Positions 10,130 through 22,014 of a stretch of 64,000 nucleotides of DNA are shown piece by piece. The DNA is from Kappaphycus alvarezii. Its lineage: Eukaryota; Rhodophyta; Florideophyceae; Gigartinales; Solieriaceae. The stretch lies in assembly GCA_002205965.3 (NCBI GenBank), contig NADL03000034.1, positions 372,001-436,000 on the forward strand. Reading direction: 5' to 3'. Numbering within the stretch: the stretch's first letter is position 1; every line of letters begins with the position of its first letter. The notes below the pieces were generated by a model, which had not been told where the DNA came from, searched no databases, and was given only the letters and a program-made list of their open reading frames with translations. The position numbers and the translations under genes are program-made.

Positions 10130-11515
10130 TCACCGGGCAGAATCTTCGACAGTGTTATCCCCCTCTTCCACGAGTTCTGCACGTTCCTCCCGAGTCCACT
10201 CATCCTTTGTACCAATCGAGACCTTGGAAACACTGAAGAGTCTCTGCTGGCATATGACAGCCACAGTCATCATAGCGGCACAGAGTCTGAAGACTATGCC
10301 GTTGTCCAAGTTCAGGAACAAGGTAACACAAACAATGAGATTGAGCGGGAGGCGGAAGTAATTCATGATTGCTGAGCGGGTGACCTCGGGGACGTACTTG
10401 GCACGCATGGTTCCAATGGCCGGGAAATAGAGGCCGCATATGACTTCAAAGGCGAGGAGGGCGGCGTAAACCTCCCAGACGTTTGTAGAAATGGCAGTAA
10501 CGACAAAAGTGGCGACTCCGATAATGTACATGTTTCGCATAAAGAGTTCGGGGGGCTGGGACTTGATCAAAAAGACGAAGAGACTGCTTCCGATCATGAT
10601 ACAGACCATGAATGAACTGAAGATCATTCCATGTGGGATTTCACCAAGTTTCATGGCATCAGAGGCTGCCTGGAGTGCTGGTGTCCAGCTGAATACCATG
10701 AGATACATGGCAGATTCAAAGCAGCTCTGAATAATGCCAACTAGCAAGATCTTTTCGTCAGCCCACATCATGGACCATGCACGTTGCAAGCCACCGCCGA
10801 CGCTTTGGCGATTGTCTCCATAGTTTTCTGTCCACGTAAACATGACAATGAGTCCGGTGACGACTAGAACAATTGCAGCGACATCGAATGGGGCGACCTT
10901 ACCAAAGCTGTCAGCAGCAGCCCCCGCAACTTGACCGGCAACGATGGCCATGATGGCATTGCCAAACTGGGCTTTAGAGAATGTGTCTGAAATGAGTGAG
11001 GCATCAAAGCCACGGTTATTGTGTTCAGATACAAGCCAAGATTCAAAAGCGGAGAAGAGAATACTTGTCGCGATACCAGCTAGAAGCCTGCCCAACATGA
11101 GGATGGCAAAGTTTGGAGAATGCTTGGTTATACATGAGAGAGTATAGGTAATTGCAAATACAATAACGTTAAATTTGCGACCATACTTGTCAGCAACGGA
11201 GCCGACGATGGTACCAAAGATGGCGGACGAGCCGAAACCGGCAATGAAGAGTTGACCAATTTCTTTTTTGCCATAACCGTATTCTGTATAGAGGGCATAG
11301 ACAAAGGGACCTTGGAGCCAATCGGAGGCTACGGCGAGAAGATAGATGAGAAGATAGTTGGACTGGAAGGAACGGAATTCGGGGGTGCGAGTGGGAGCGG
11401 ATTCGGAGGACTTTGCATCGGAGGATTTGGTTTCTGAGGAGGTTTCAAAGTAGTATTGAGCGGCACGGACGATGAAGCATACAAAGGCGAGGGCGGAAAA
11501 TATTAGACCGTACAT
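10130..11515 (-). CDS. Major facilitator, MFSD5/MOT2-type molybdate-anion transporter
   Basis: Predicted plasma-membrane transporter of the MFSD5 (MOT2) branch of the major facilitator superfamily, known in algae for high-affinity molybdate uptake. The frame gives 461 residues from the ATG at 11515. A longer frame begins at 11647, but its added 44 residues are low-complexity, so the inner ATG opening with MYGLIFSALAFVCFIVRAA is preferred. The MFS signature is present (GSVADKYGRK between helices 2 and 3). Family-typical stretches are SDWLQGPFVYALYTEYG, AGFGSSAIFGT, RLLAGIATSILFSAFESWLVSEH and FSWTPAL, and about twelve hydrophobic segments can be counted. It is divergent from the gene at 12078. 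Substrate is by family analogy only. Confidence 0.85.
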   Translation of the reverse strand: MYGLIFSALAFVCFIVRAAQYYFETSSETKSSDAKSSESAPTRTPEFRSFQSNYLLIYLLAVASDWLQGPFVYALYTEYGYGKKEIGQLFIAGFGSSAIFGTIVGSVADKYGRKFNVIVFAITYTLSCITKHSPNFAILMLGRLLAGIATSILFSAFESWLVSEHNNRGFDASLISDTFSKAQFGNAIMAIVAGQVAGAAADSFGKVAPFDVAAIVLVVTGLIVMFTWTENYGDNRQSVGGGLQRAWSMMWADEKILLVGIIQSCFESAMYLMVFSWTPALQAASDAMKLGEIPHGMIFSSFMVCIMIGSSLFVFLIKSQPPELFMRNMYIIGVATFVVTAISTNVWEVYAALLAFEVICGLYFPAIGTMRAKYVPEVTRSAIMNYFRLPLNLIVCVTLFLNLDNGIVFRLCAAMMTVAVICQQRLFSVSKVSIGTKDEWTREERAELVEEGDNTVEDSAR

Positions 11516-12077
11516 GATGTTGGGATACGAGGAGGAGGGGGAGAATGTGAGGGAGGGATGAGAGGTGAGGGATGCTGGGAGCGGGGTGCAGGGTGCGGGG
11601 TGTAGTCGAATGACGTCTAGTGTGTGGTGGCAGCAAACATAAATCAATCGGGCTGACGGTGGTGGCTGGGTAGGTTTTTGAGTCTTTTTTCTATTACAGT
11701 GAAAGGTGGCAGTACTGTGGTGGTGGGGTACATTGCAGTAGGATGATTTAAATTGTGGTTGTGATTGGTGGATTAATTGCGAGATAGATAGTTTTTATCC
11801 GTCGTTACGTCAGCCGGCGAGATTTTTTCCGACTTTTTCCACTTTTGGCTGGTCGCATGTAAACACATCCACGTGTCATATCATTTTATTGGCACAACCC
11901 AAACTACATGCCAAAGTCAAACGTATGACACGTGTACTTTCAACTCAACCATTTGCAATCCAGTCTTTTCAATGCCCATTCCATTCCACAAACATCCGCA
12001 CGCCCATCTCCGCGCTCTTTCAACTATCAACAAGTCACTCCGATCATCCCCGCTCACCCCAAGCACTCACTTCAACC
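11516..12077. promoter_or_regulatory. Divergent promoter region
   Basis: 560-base spacer between the transporter and the glycosyltransferase-like gene. TACAGT/ACTGT words occur at 11695-11740, followed by a T-rich segment at 11820-11850. No TATA box is obvious. Confidence 0.35.
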
Positions 12078-13034
12078 ATGCCACCATCAACCGACAAACC
12101 AGACAACGATCCTCCCCCAACTGCCGCAAACGTCGCCTCTGCCTACCCAACCACCAACACCTCCCCAGCCCCCCGCCTACTCGCCATCGCCCTCGTCATC
12201 TCCACACTCTCCGTCGCCATCGTACACTACTCCAACCACCCCCTCCTCCAACCCCTCGTCCAGCCATTCAAGTCCTTTACAAAACCCTCCGCCACAACTA
12301 CCGCCCCCCCGACAACCCCACTCCCTCCCACCTCACTCGCCGTATGCTACTCCGGTCACCTCGGCACACACTCCTCCGTCGTTTCACAGAATTTACAAGT
12401 CGTCTCACAACTCGATCCCGCACCAGCCGTCTTTTATTACATCGACCTCAACGACGATTATCACCATGAGGAAACCAACTTGCATTACACACATCCACAC
12501 ACCATTGGCGCACTGCAAGCCATCTTGAACATGGTCAATGCAACCGTCGAGACGTTTTCCAAGCCCGATGTCGTCCCGCCTTCCGCCGCTTGTTTCCGCC
12601 GTCAAGGCACCTCGCATCTTCATTATTCGCATAATTATATCCGCTTTTACGCCGCGCAGCAGTGTTATAGGCTCGTTCAACGCTTCGAGTCGGAACGTCT
12701 TGCCCCGTTTGAGTGGATTCTTCATTTGCGTCCGGATATGAACATTGCAGTGACTATGCCGCCGTCTAGTGTCCCGCCGCGTGTGCATTTGAGTGGCGCC
12801 GCTATGGCACTGGTTCCGAGGAAAATGGCAGACTCTTATTTTAATGCTGTCAAGGCGTATGAGGGGGAGCAGTGTAAGGAGTTTGATCTTCTTGGCGATG
12901 AACCGTGTAGGAATTACGCGTATGATAGTGAGAGTACTGAATGTCTGCTGATCAAGTGGCTCAAGAGGGAGGGTATCACCCCTTCGAATGGCGTTTATGT
13001 CAATCGCAGGATCGTGTATCCTGCCCCGATTTAG
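12078..13034 (+). CDS. Type II membrane glycosyltransferase-like protein
   Basis: 318 residues from the ATG at 12078; the longer frame starts at a TTG and was not used. A short Pro-rich cytosolic tail is followed by one signal-anchor (LLAIALVISTLSVAIVHYS, about residues 35-55), a Pro/Thr stem and a luminal domain. The luminal part begins with LAVCYSGHLGTH and contains YYIDLNDDY, EWILHLRPDMNIAV, HLSGAAMALVPRKMADSYF and DSESTECLLIKWL. This pattern (CxSG start, LRPD, VPRxxADxYF, STE.LL...L) is typical of poorly characterised eukaryotic Golgi glycosyltransferase-like families. Donor and acceptor cannot be told. It is convergent with squalene monooxygenase. Confidence 0.6.
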   Translation: MPPSTDKPDNDPPPTAANVASAYPTTNTSPAPRLLAIALVISTLSVAIVHYSNHPLLQPLVQPFKSFTKPSATTTAPPTTPLPPTSLAVCYSGHLGTHSSVVSQNLQVVSQLDPAPAVFYYIDLNDDYHHEETNLHYTHPHTIGALQAILNMVNATVETFSKPDVVPPSAACFRRQGTSHLHYSHNYIRFYAAQQCYRLVQRFESERLAPFEWILHLRPDMNIAVTMPPSSVPPRVHLSGAAMALVPRKMADSYFNAVKAYEGEQCKEFDLLGDEPCRNYAYDSESTECLLIKWLKREGITPSNGVYVNRRIVYPAPI

Positions 13035-13317
13035 TACATTCGCGTCCACTTGCGTGAGGAACCGACGGATCACTCCCATCCGATATAGACAGGGAAAACT
13101 ACGAGATACTGGCTTGTTTATGTGCGACAACTTTTACGCTGCTGCTCGAAATGCTCTTCTGACTATTCACTACGGACATAGTATGTGCACAGCCGCTTCA
13201 ATTGAGAAATTTGCCTTCATGCACCACTTTTGCACTATTCCTTTCCAATCCATTCCATTCCAGTCATCCACCCCCCATCCGTCCAATCAACTATCATCCT
13301 TGCTCCCTCAGAACCTT

Positions 13318-14726
13318 TCACAACGCCTTGATAGGCACCATAGAAATGGGCCACAAATGCTCCGCATCAATCAACGGCTTCATAATGTTAAACGACGCAC
13401 GGAAGATCAACCAAGCACGATAGATTCTCCACGGTGTCGGAAACGGCAGCATTACCTTTCCAACCCCATAAAACGCAACTCCGAAAAAATGAGCGACAAG
13501 CAAGAATCTTTGCGGCTTTAACCCGCCAAGCATGCGAATGGGATCCGAAGTCATCCGCCCTCCAGACCCCAGGTAGTCTAGACACGCCGATCGCATTTCC
13601 TTCAACGCCGGATCCGTGTCCGCACAAAACAGCGTGTATAATGCATTTGCTAGAATGTTGATCGTAGTGGACATGGGCTTTCGTAGCTCATAAAACGTCT
13701 CCAGTTTTTGAGAAACGGCATCCACATCCGATAGATTGGGAAGCGTGCCAAGGAGACGGCGGATGATTCGAATGTCAGACAGGGCCACAGTCATCCCACC
13801 GCCGGTTAACGGATGACGCATGTTGAATGAGTCACCCAGCAATAGCGCGCCAGGTACTACGGCACTCGCCGCTGGCATGACACGGTTGGGCATCATGCGC
13901 GACCTTCCCTTATTCAGCGCGTGCAAGACAGGTTCCTGAAACTGCATGGGGAATCTGCGGAACGATAGTCTCTGTTATATACTCGGCTGCATCACCCTTG
14001 AAACGCGACGGGATGTCAATCAGACAGCGAACCTCATTGCTGCTGATGGGATAAAACAAAACCGGGGAAGGGTCGGCCAAGACGACATGGCCATAGTTTG
14101 GAAACGGCAGATCATTAGTCTCCAACACTAACCCGTGAAACTGCGAATATACCTCAACCTCATGCTTCAAGGGCAGCGCGTTTCCTCAACACACTACCAC
14201 ATCCATCACACGCAATGGTCAAATCCGCTCTTGCATGACAACGCTCGCCATTCGCAGCCACATAAGCAACACCAACAACCGTACCGGCCTCCTTTTCCAG
14301 GCCAATAACATTACCCTCCACCAACGTGACATTCGGGTTTGTACTCGCAATCTCCCGAAGTCGCTTCAGAAAGCGACCATTATGAAAACTGCGTCCAACA
14401 TATGTGGCATGCAAATCATCAGCCTCATTATACGGCAACTGCTCCACACGCCCATCCAAAAACACGCCATAACCGAAAATATGCTGCGCGTCGATTCCGT
14501 TCAATGCATCGGCAAGTCCCATGGCAACCAATTCTTCATACCCCCCCGGTTGCAACAACTCACCGACAATGCGAGCCGGAGCTTTAAACTGGGTGCGGTC
14601 GTTGGGGTCATATAAATCGCGCTCGATACAAAGTACGCGACGACCATCACGACCTAGACAGTTGATTAAGGCACCACCTGCAACTCCGGCGCCTACTACA
14701 ATGACGTCATAATGCGGGGGCGACAT
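13318..14726 (-). pseudogene. SQE: Squalene monooxygenase (epoxidase) with two frameshifts
   Basis: Family reaction: FAD-dependent epoxidation of squalene to 2,3-oxidosqualene at the ER, first oxygenation of sterol synthesis. The start at 14726 opens with MSPPHYDVIVVGAGVAGGAL, the Rossmann FAD site. Later landmarks: QPGGYEELVAMGL, IACDGCGS, GHVVLADPSPVLFYPIS and the C-terminal signature GDSFNMRHPLTGGGMTVALSD. These lie in three frames: 14726 to about 14165, about 14170 to 13945, and 13947 to 13318. The second break sits in a GGGG run at 13948-13951. Splice signals that would mend either break are absent. All domains are intact apart from the two shifts, so sequence error is as likely as true decay. 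No paralogue is seen in this window. Confidence 0.85.
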
Positions 14727-15966
14727 GGCGAGCAGTGTGCGGAGGTGCAAGGGCGCAATGTGGAGTGAGGTAAGGGGGGGGGGGGGTATGAGTCGGGCAA
14801 TGGGTGGGGAGGCGACTGCGGGAAGGGAGTGGAGGCGGAGGTCGGGGGGCTGGGATCAGGCTTTGTGGAAGGGGTGCGGCATGCGCACCGAGCGGGTGCA
14901 GGGCGGGGGTGAGTGGATGCGGGGGCGAGGTGGTTGGGAGGGGCAGTGCAGGGGAAGGGGGTGTGTTTGGGGTAGGGAGAAGGGAGGGAGAGGAGGGGTT
15001 GACTGGAATTGAAGAAATCAAGCTACTGTGCCAATGGCATGCCAAATGCGCGGTGTGGTGATTGCCACAAGGGGATTTGCGAGACGGTGGATGGGAGGCG
15101 ATGGTGTATTTTGGGTCATTTTCAAGGTGGCAACTGAAATTTGGGAGGACAGCGGAGAGAGGGCGTGGATTGAACGACAATAATGCCGGCCATTGCATCA
15201 ACGAATCATTGTGCTTGATGAAAACATCTGGGCGGTATTGGCCAATTGGAGAGTGACAAGCATTGGGGCATGGCTAACCGTTGCGCATTCGGCATCTTGG
15301 GTTTGGACAGTATTTTGTTAAGGCGGCCTCTCTGGACCGCCAACCCTTGACAGTTGTCGACGCACAACTGCTGATTCAGCAGATATTGTAGTCGTGCCAT
15401 CGCTTTCTCGTTATTAGTCATGTCGCACTTGGGGCGACCGACACGTCATACTGTATGTCGCACTTTTACAATTTTACAATTTAGTGTACTTGGAGTAACT
15501 GTAATTTCGGTAATGCTGTTCCGTACAGTACGGATATCGTACAGCTCAACCTCAAACCCGTCGAAAAAAATGAACCATACAGTACTGCCACTGTCAAAGC
15601 CCGACCAACAAGCCCGACAAAACGGCATTACAGAGAAATTACAGTCACTACTTACAGCGTGATTACTCCTCGCGTCACGTCAAACCCTGGAGTCGATGTC
15701 GAGGCGTCCCCGGTTCCGTCGGCGCGTATAAACACAGTACAGTACTGTACTGTGCTGCAGGCAATTGGCCTTTTACTACCCCCGCAGAAAAGCAGGAGGC
15801 TTTTTAGTACTGTGACGAGAGAAAGTTTGGTGCTGTTCGACATTCGTTAACTCAACTCCCAACTTACCCATCCTTTATGCTACATTGCGTCACGTTGTTT
15901 AACAACTTGATCTTACGACTTGGGCCTCACGCGTGCGCGTGAGCGATAACCCCACAAAGCACTCTA
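14727..15966. other. Gene-free spacer, end of the first gene island
   Basis: Upstream of squalene monooxygenase is a G-rich tract on the + strand (14770-15000). From 15440 to 15800 there is a dense set of TACAGT/ACTGTA words, including an overlapping palindromic run near 15735-15760. No protein-coding gene is recognised. Confidence 0.4.
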
Positions 15967-17492
15967 TAGTGCGCGTCAGAAGTATGGAATCACCCCAAAC
16001 TCGGGTAACACTAGACGAAAGCAAAAAAATGGGTTCTGAAAGCAAGATATTTTTGTGCTGAATCCAAATTTATTAATAAAAACCCGTCCAAACAACTCCC
16101 TTTGAACTTTTTTATGGAAACGTGTTTTTGGCGAGGCAAAAGTATGGAATCAATTCTTGTCTTTTGGCATGCATACCTCTATCCACAGAAATTCCCGCCA
16201 ACACCATACCACCTTTCTTTAAAGCGCCGGAGCAATCAGCTACGCGGCAATTTGAGGGTGGTAAATCCAGACAGCTATGCCGGGAGGGACTGCTCTCACG
16301 TCGGGAGAAAAAGGAGCAATTCAGGCTTTTTCAGTGCCAAGTTGTCCCATCAAGCAATTGCAAAGAAGATCGGGAGGTCACAAAATGTTGTGAGCAGCTA
16401 TTTAAATAATCTTGATAAGTACGGGACTGCAAAATGGCCAGAAAGGTCTACCAAATGCTCCGCAACAACTAAGCGGAAAATTCTTTGCGAGACAAAAAAG
16501 AATGGGCATATTTTAAGCAGAATCAAAAGTGACCTGAATTTTACCGTTTCAAGCTCTATAATATCCCGCATTATCAATTCAGACCAGAAACTTTCATTTG
16601 CCAAGCATAAAATATTGTTATCTTACTGAAAGCCACAAAAATCCCCAACTACAGTAGCCATCAGAGAAAGCCGCATGGGAGATGGTAGATTGGAAAACTC
16701 TGATATTTAGTGACGAAAAAAGTTTAACCTTGATTGGCCAGATGGCTGGGCGAGCTACTGGCATCATGTGGACAACGGAAAAGAAAATTCTCGAAGCACC
16801 AAGGAGGAACTGGTGGGGTGATGGTATGGGGTTGATTTTCGTACTTCGGGTCTTACGGCCTTGTGTTTCTGGATGAGAGTCAATACTCTGCGAAGTACAT
16901 AAAGACTTTAAAGGCAATTTGCACTCATGGGTGCCGATGATACATGGTGAATCCTGGATCTTTCAACAGGACAACTGTCCCATTCATGTTTCATGGGCAA
17001 CTGACAAGTGGTTTGCGGAAAATAAAGTAACTGTATTCCACTGGCCGTCTCTAGTTCCAGATCTGAAACCAACAGAAAATCTGTGAGCAATTGTTTCAAG
17101 GGCAGTTTATGAAGATGGAAGGCAGTTTAAATCAGTTCAAGAGTTGAAAGACCGTATTGCTAATTGCTGGTCCAAAAAAGCGGCGAACACTCTACAAAAC
17201 CTGGTGAAGGCAAGGGTAAGGCGATGAATTGCAGTACAGAAAAGTGAGAGGGCGAAAAATTCTCATTAAATTTTACTAAAATGTGTTTGGTTCTGGAAAA
17301 ACTGAGATTATTTCATACTTTTGACAGGGGAAAAACTTTTTATATGAATAAGTTCAAAGATGACTTCTGTGAAGACATTCTATTCATAAATTTGGATTTA
17401 GCATAACATTTTTTTCTTGCAGTACCCATCACATTTGCTTTCGACTACTGACACTCGAGTTTTGGGTGTATTCATACTTATGACGCGCACTG
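15967..17492 (+). mobile_element. Tc1/mariner-type element with both terminal inverted repeats
   Basis: The ends are imperfect inverted repeats of about 50 bases: TAGTGCGCGTCAGAAGTATG at the left, and at the right the complement of CAGTGCGCGTCATAAGTATG. Each is flanked by TA (15965-15966 and 17493-17494), the expected target duplication. The interior encodes a transposase broken by shifts and stops (see next entry). Length about 1.53 kb, normal for the superfamily. Confidence 0.85.
16250..17235 (+). pseudogene. Tc1/mariner transposase, degenerate
   Basis: The family is a cut-and-paste DDE transposase. A helix-turn-helix is readable (LSHQAIAKKIGRSQNVVSSYL, near 16340-16410), followed by TKCSATTKRKIL. 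The catalytic part is scattered over frames: IFSDEKSLTL (first Asp, near 16705), WIFQQDN-like codons near 16955-16975 (second Asp) and a region resembling PDL(N)P.ENL near 17055-17085 (third acidic residue). Multiple stops and frame changes make it inactive, although its terminal repeats remain. Confidence 0.8.
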
Positions 17493-17494
17493 TA

Positions 17495-20400
17495 CACAAG
17501 ATTTGAAATTTACTACAGCCTGCTCATCCCGCAAAGCTCAACCGTCCCACTATTCGTCCCGAATAACATCAAATTACCCGTTACATTTCTACTCGGTCGT
17601 CCCGTGATGCTGATCTTCAGCATCTTTGCAAAAAATAATATCTTTCTACAAAAGCCGTTGATTAGTGGTGTTGTAACTACCGTATAAGCCCTAGTTCAAG
17701 CGCTTGAACAAGTGGCTTGAATAATTCCTTGTACTAGCACTTGTGGTTGCGATAATGCGCTTGAACAGGTGCTTGTAGCAACCTTGAAAGAGTTCTTAAT
17801 CAAGCCCTCTCAGATCACTGCAAAAGGGAATGTATATGCAACGACGCAGACAAATCATGCTCTTCAATTTGTGGTTTGCAACCGTTTAGAATTTTATTTT
17901 GAAAGTACCACGTAAAATTGCGATCGATTTACACTGGGAATAATCTTAAAGTGGCCGTTTTGCGACAGGCAAAAATTTACAACGCTTGTATCAACGGGCA
18001 GTCTGCACCTATCCAGGAGACGGCTGACTGTACAGCATGGTTTGAACAACTTTAGGCTGTATCTGTTTCACAACTGCGTAAAATTTGTGTACAAAATTCG
18101 CACAATACAGTCCGAAATATTTCTATGGGGACTCATGTTGTGTATAGCTACAAGATGACGTGTAAGAATTAGAACAATTAAATTATTCTCAAGAGACAGA
18201 AATGTGGCCCCCAAGTCATACCCTCTGCTCAACCGCAATAAAACTGCTTTTCGTTAATGCTGTTCACGCACGCAGTAAGTGCTCACGAAAAGCAAAGTTT
18301 CACTGTGCTTTTCTCAACGCAGTAACACGAAAAGCAAAGTTTCACTGTGCTTTTCTCAACGCAGTAACACGAAAAGCAAAGTTTCACTGTGCTTTTCTCA
18401 ACGCAGTACGTTTTTACTTGTAGCGTACTGCACACCGTGCACTGACTGGACAATGCCTGTGCAAATGTAACCATTACATCTAGACACTAAGTAGAAACTG
18501 CACATATTGCCATGAGAGTCAGATTTACGAAAGCTCAGGTATGCGCTGTCGTTATGATGTACATTTCATCAATGAAGCTAATAAATAAATATTTGACTGT
18601 ACATCACGTAATATTTCGGAAATGAAAACGTGCGCACTACTCTTCTCAAATGATGTTTATTGCGCATCCGCTAAAATTTGCACGCGTTGTTGGCGGGCTT
18701 CTCAAATTACCTCAGTAACCAAACATATCGTATTGATATTTCACCGTTCTATCGTAAAGTTTCGCATTGCCAGATCTCCAAACTCTTTCCATGATTTTAC
18801 GATTCACTACGCCCAGCATTCACACGTGCCCCTCAGAACAATTGAATCTAGCGACTCCCCCACAAGAATCCTTTATGCGCCGAGTATTCTCGCCAAAACT
18901 GCCGCCAATCAAGCAGAATAATAGCTTAGATTCGCAAATGCTCCGAAAGCCATTGAAGTAAAGGACTTGGGTACCTCCATGTTGTATGCATTCTACAACA
19001 TGAGCGGCGCAAATGGCCTGCATGGCAATTGAGGCTTCGATGATGGCCAGTTTGGTACTTCAAAGAACTTTTTCGGGACACTTTTGATCATTTCACAGCG
19101 TTGAGCCTGACCGAAAATTCTTACATGCAGGAATTAAATTTGTTAATGTTTTTATTTGTGCTTTAGTCTGTCACACAGTTTGACGGTTTCGTACAGATAT
19201 ATAATCTCAAGGCACAAAAATTTTATTCGGTTATTTTAAAGTTCATTTTTAAAATATTTGAATTCGCCTATACCTCTGTCACCAAGGGAGAGAAGACAAA
19301 ATACACATGCTGCAACTTGATTGCCGTTATTGTGAATTTTCAGCGTGGAAATCCACCTGATATATCACAAACGATATTTTTCAGACATGCATCTGTCTAC
19401 CAGGAAATATTCAAGAAAGAAATCCTTTCTTTTCCGAAAGAACTAGTTGTACGGATTCAGGGTTGAATTCAGCGTGCTTTCTTATTGATTAGCCCTTGAA
19501 AACACGACACATTATCTGGGTAGGTTTAGTGGCCCTGGGTTAATCTACAGAATGGTTCTGTTCCATAAAAAAAGCACCCAGAAGAGGAATGAGGAAGATG
19601 CGGCTTTTCCTGATATCGGGTATTTACCTTGTGACAACCCCAGCCATTTTAAGTTTTCATGGAAATATTGTACCGAAGAGCCGCGGAGCTGGTGCGCGCA
19701 ATGATGTCAAAAATTAATTCTAAAAATGGGAGATTGGTCCCGGCAAAAAGCCACTAGTTGAAAAAATCATCAGATTGACTCAGAGTGGCAGGGAGTAATT
19801 GGCTGAGAAGTGGAGATAAGAAGATGATAGGTACGATTCAGTGTTTAGCTCGTGAAATACACTGAAAAATGTTTGTGTAAAGATATGTACGCTCCGCGCA
19901 TAAGATGCTGCTATCAATGACAGGGAGAAAAGGCTTAACAGAATAGCTCGGTAAAAAAGAAAGCAGAACAAACCGCAATATCCCAACAAGCTGCATAGAC
20001 TGATTGAAACGCTGTTCAGAGCAACCGAATTTTGTGAAGGGCAGCCATTTTCAGTAGAATATTATTTCAAAAGGGGGAAATTTGGGGTTCTTTTAATCCA
20101 TAGAAAATATGGTCAGCTGTTTCCTGAGGGATTTTTTGATGTGGGTAAAGGCTTACAATGTAAAGGAATGGCGTGAAGCCTCCAAAACGCTAGATAACTG
20201 GCAAGAGGCCGGCAAATAGGCACGCCGCATTGGACATCGCTGCCGCTGCGGCATGACGCTGTGTTAAGACTTGCTATTTCAAAATTGTAGAGAATTAAAA
20301 AGCCGCCCACGCACTCTACGTTGCTGCTCTTTCCCTATCCACCTGCAGAACTGTACAAAAACCCCAGCACAGATGCCGAAAAACCAGAGTAGTTTAGTGT

Positions 20401-20900
20401 ACTGTACCTTGCATTTCAATTGTTTATTAATACGCATGCAGTAAAGATTAACTTTTGATGGTAATATTAAACGAAAAGATATAAGAAACGGAAAAATGTA
20501 ACCCGGAAGCGCATTTGTGCGAAGCCTTCCTGAAATCGGCAAGGAACGGAGCTGCAAGGTATGAATGCAAGGCTTAGATAGGTGTTTGGAGGGTTTGGGT
20601 AGGGTGGCGGAAAGGAATTGTGCAGGGGGTATTGGCAATGGTTATACGCCAGTGCTGCCATAGGGCTACAAGAACTTGTCGAAGTTAGTAGCATTTCTTA
20701 AACTTTAAGCAGTGCAGTACGCAAAATGATATGTCTATTTTACTTTATAGGAGTAACAACACTGCTTTTTTGCATTCGATATACTTAAGAAAGGGGGCAT
20801 TCATTTACTGTAATGGGAACGGTGGATGCCTTTCTGTCGTGCCAAGTTTTTCTCGGTGGTAGTTGTGCATGTTTGAATGCCCAAGATCCCCTGCACTACA
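17495..20900. other. Gene-free, AT-leaning spacer
   Basis: No gene or recognisable element apart from the 42-base tandem repeat at 18284-18408. Short open frames at 18622-18961 and 19780-19989 have no recognisable motifs. Confidence 0.4.
18284..18408 (+). repeat. Tandem repeat, 42-base unit x3, each with a hairpin
   Basis: Three near-perfect copies begin at 18284, 18326 and 18368. Each contains GAAAAGC and, 13 bases later, its complement GCTTTTC, so each copy can form a small stem-loop. The period is a multiple of three and the array stays open in more than one frame (unit RKAKFHCAFLNAVT in one). Confidence 0.9.
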
Positions 20901-21765
20901 TATTAAATGTAAATAATTCAAGAGATGAAGAAACTGTTTCGGTCCGATTTCGAACTATGTGGTTTCTTGATGAATACGTCCCTGTCAAGAGGTTCTGAGG
21001 ACTTCAAGCATGCTTGAGGGACGTAGGGAGTCCAAAACGTGAATAAAAGATAGCCATAGGGCCTAAGCGAAGGCGTATATACGACTGCTGTCGGGTGATC
21101 AACATATGTACCATCACGTTTTTCATTCAATCCGAGTGACCCTAACAATATATCTCGCTTTGGACTTGATGGTCTTGACTTATGTAGATTTAATAGCTAG
21201 GAAAAATCGACAAGGGAAAATATTGCAGTAAGGAGGAATGTACTCCCGAAGTACAAACTTAAATTATCAGAGTTCAAAACCTCTGAGTTGCAAGTTTTTC
21301 CTTCCAACTCTTCTTTGTAAAGTTCGCACTCATGGTGAGGGTACGGGGCCTCTGTGAGAAAATAAAATCTTGAAGTGGAATCCCAGAGCGGCCTAAGGCG
21401 TAGTCCAGTTCGTACATGAAGAGGGTGAAAAGTTATTGGGGGGATTCGTAATATTTGCCTTGGGCAAAGTTGCATAGCAACTATTCACCGGTTGATTGGT
21501 TACGTACACAGAAGAAATTCTTGTCATTGGCAACACATTTCAACTTTTAGAGGCTGTAAAATCTCCTATCCTACTATTTAATATTCTCTCTCTCCATAAT
21601 TGGACGTTGTAAACCGGTTTGAAATTTTTATTCCTTGCTGGCGAAATCCTGGCTCTAAGCCCACGGTTGATGCGAATGGACGTCATTTGCGACACAATCT
21701 CTTTGCTAGTATGTGAAGTAATATGTGCTCGCTCTTTCATAGAGCTTTTGACCTCTCTCATTTGG
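20900..21765 (-). mobile_element. Copia-type retroelement fragment (integrase end and RT start)
   Basis: Reading the - strand from 21765 down: a segment resembling a copia integrase C-terminus (FKPVYNVQLWRERILNSRIG), then after shifts a reverse transcriptase beginning with QQSYIRLRLGPMAIFYSRFG and ACLKSSEPLDRDVFIKKP. The latter fits the AYLQS.EPL.RDVFIK.P motif of copia RTs. Heavily decayed. The order of blocks agrees with copia polyproteins, but individual matches are weak. Confidence 0.5.
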
Positions 21766-22014
21766 CGTTGCTAGGTTGTGATGGCTATGAAGATCTTTAA
21801 TTCTGCATGTGATGAGTTCAATCTTTCCTTATCGACTCGTAGAGAGCAGTTAAAAACTTAGTGAAGAAGTATCCAATCAAAGCGATGATTTGGATCGAAA
21901 AAATAGACAATTTTGCGAACTTAGTCACGGCCTGACGTAAATATTCGATTTTATGGTAATACAAACGAAACTCTTGCGGCCTTTTGTGTGGCGAATGAAT
22001 GAGAATTCTCCACT

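Noticed and set aside
11516-11647. N-terminal extension of the MFS transporter from 11647
   Set aside because: The added 44 residues are Pro/Ser low-complexity and precede a normal hydrophobic start at 11515.
11889-12077. Longer glycosyltransferase-like frame from 11889
   Set aside because: It starts with TTG and adds unstructured residues; the ATG at 12078 precedes a typical tail and signal anchor.
13318-14726. Introns instead of frameshifts in squalene monooxygenase
   Set aside because: The frames overlap or abut with only a few bases between conserved residues, leaving no room for an intron, and no GT-AG pair mends the reading.
14760-15060. Gly/Arg-rich proteins in the G-rich tract upstream of squalene monooxygenase
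   Set aside because: Open in several frames only because of base composition; no start context or conserved motif.
18284-18408. CRISPR-like array
   Set aside because: The units are directly contiguous with no variable spacers, and the host is eukaryotic; it is a plain tandem repeat.
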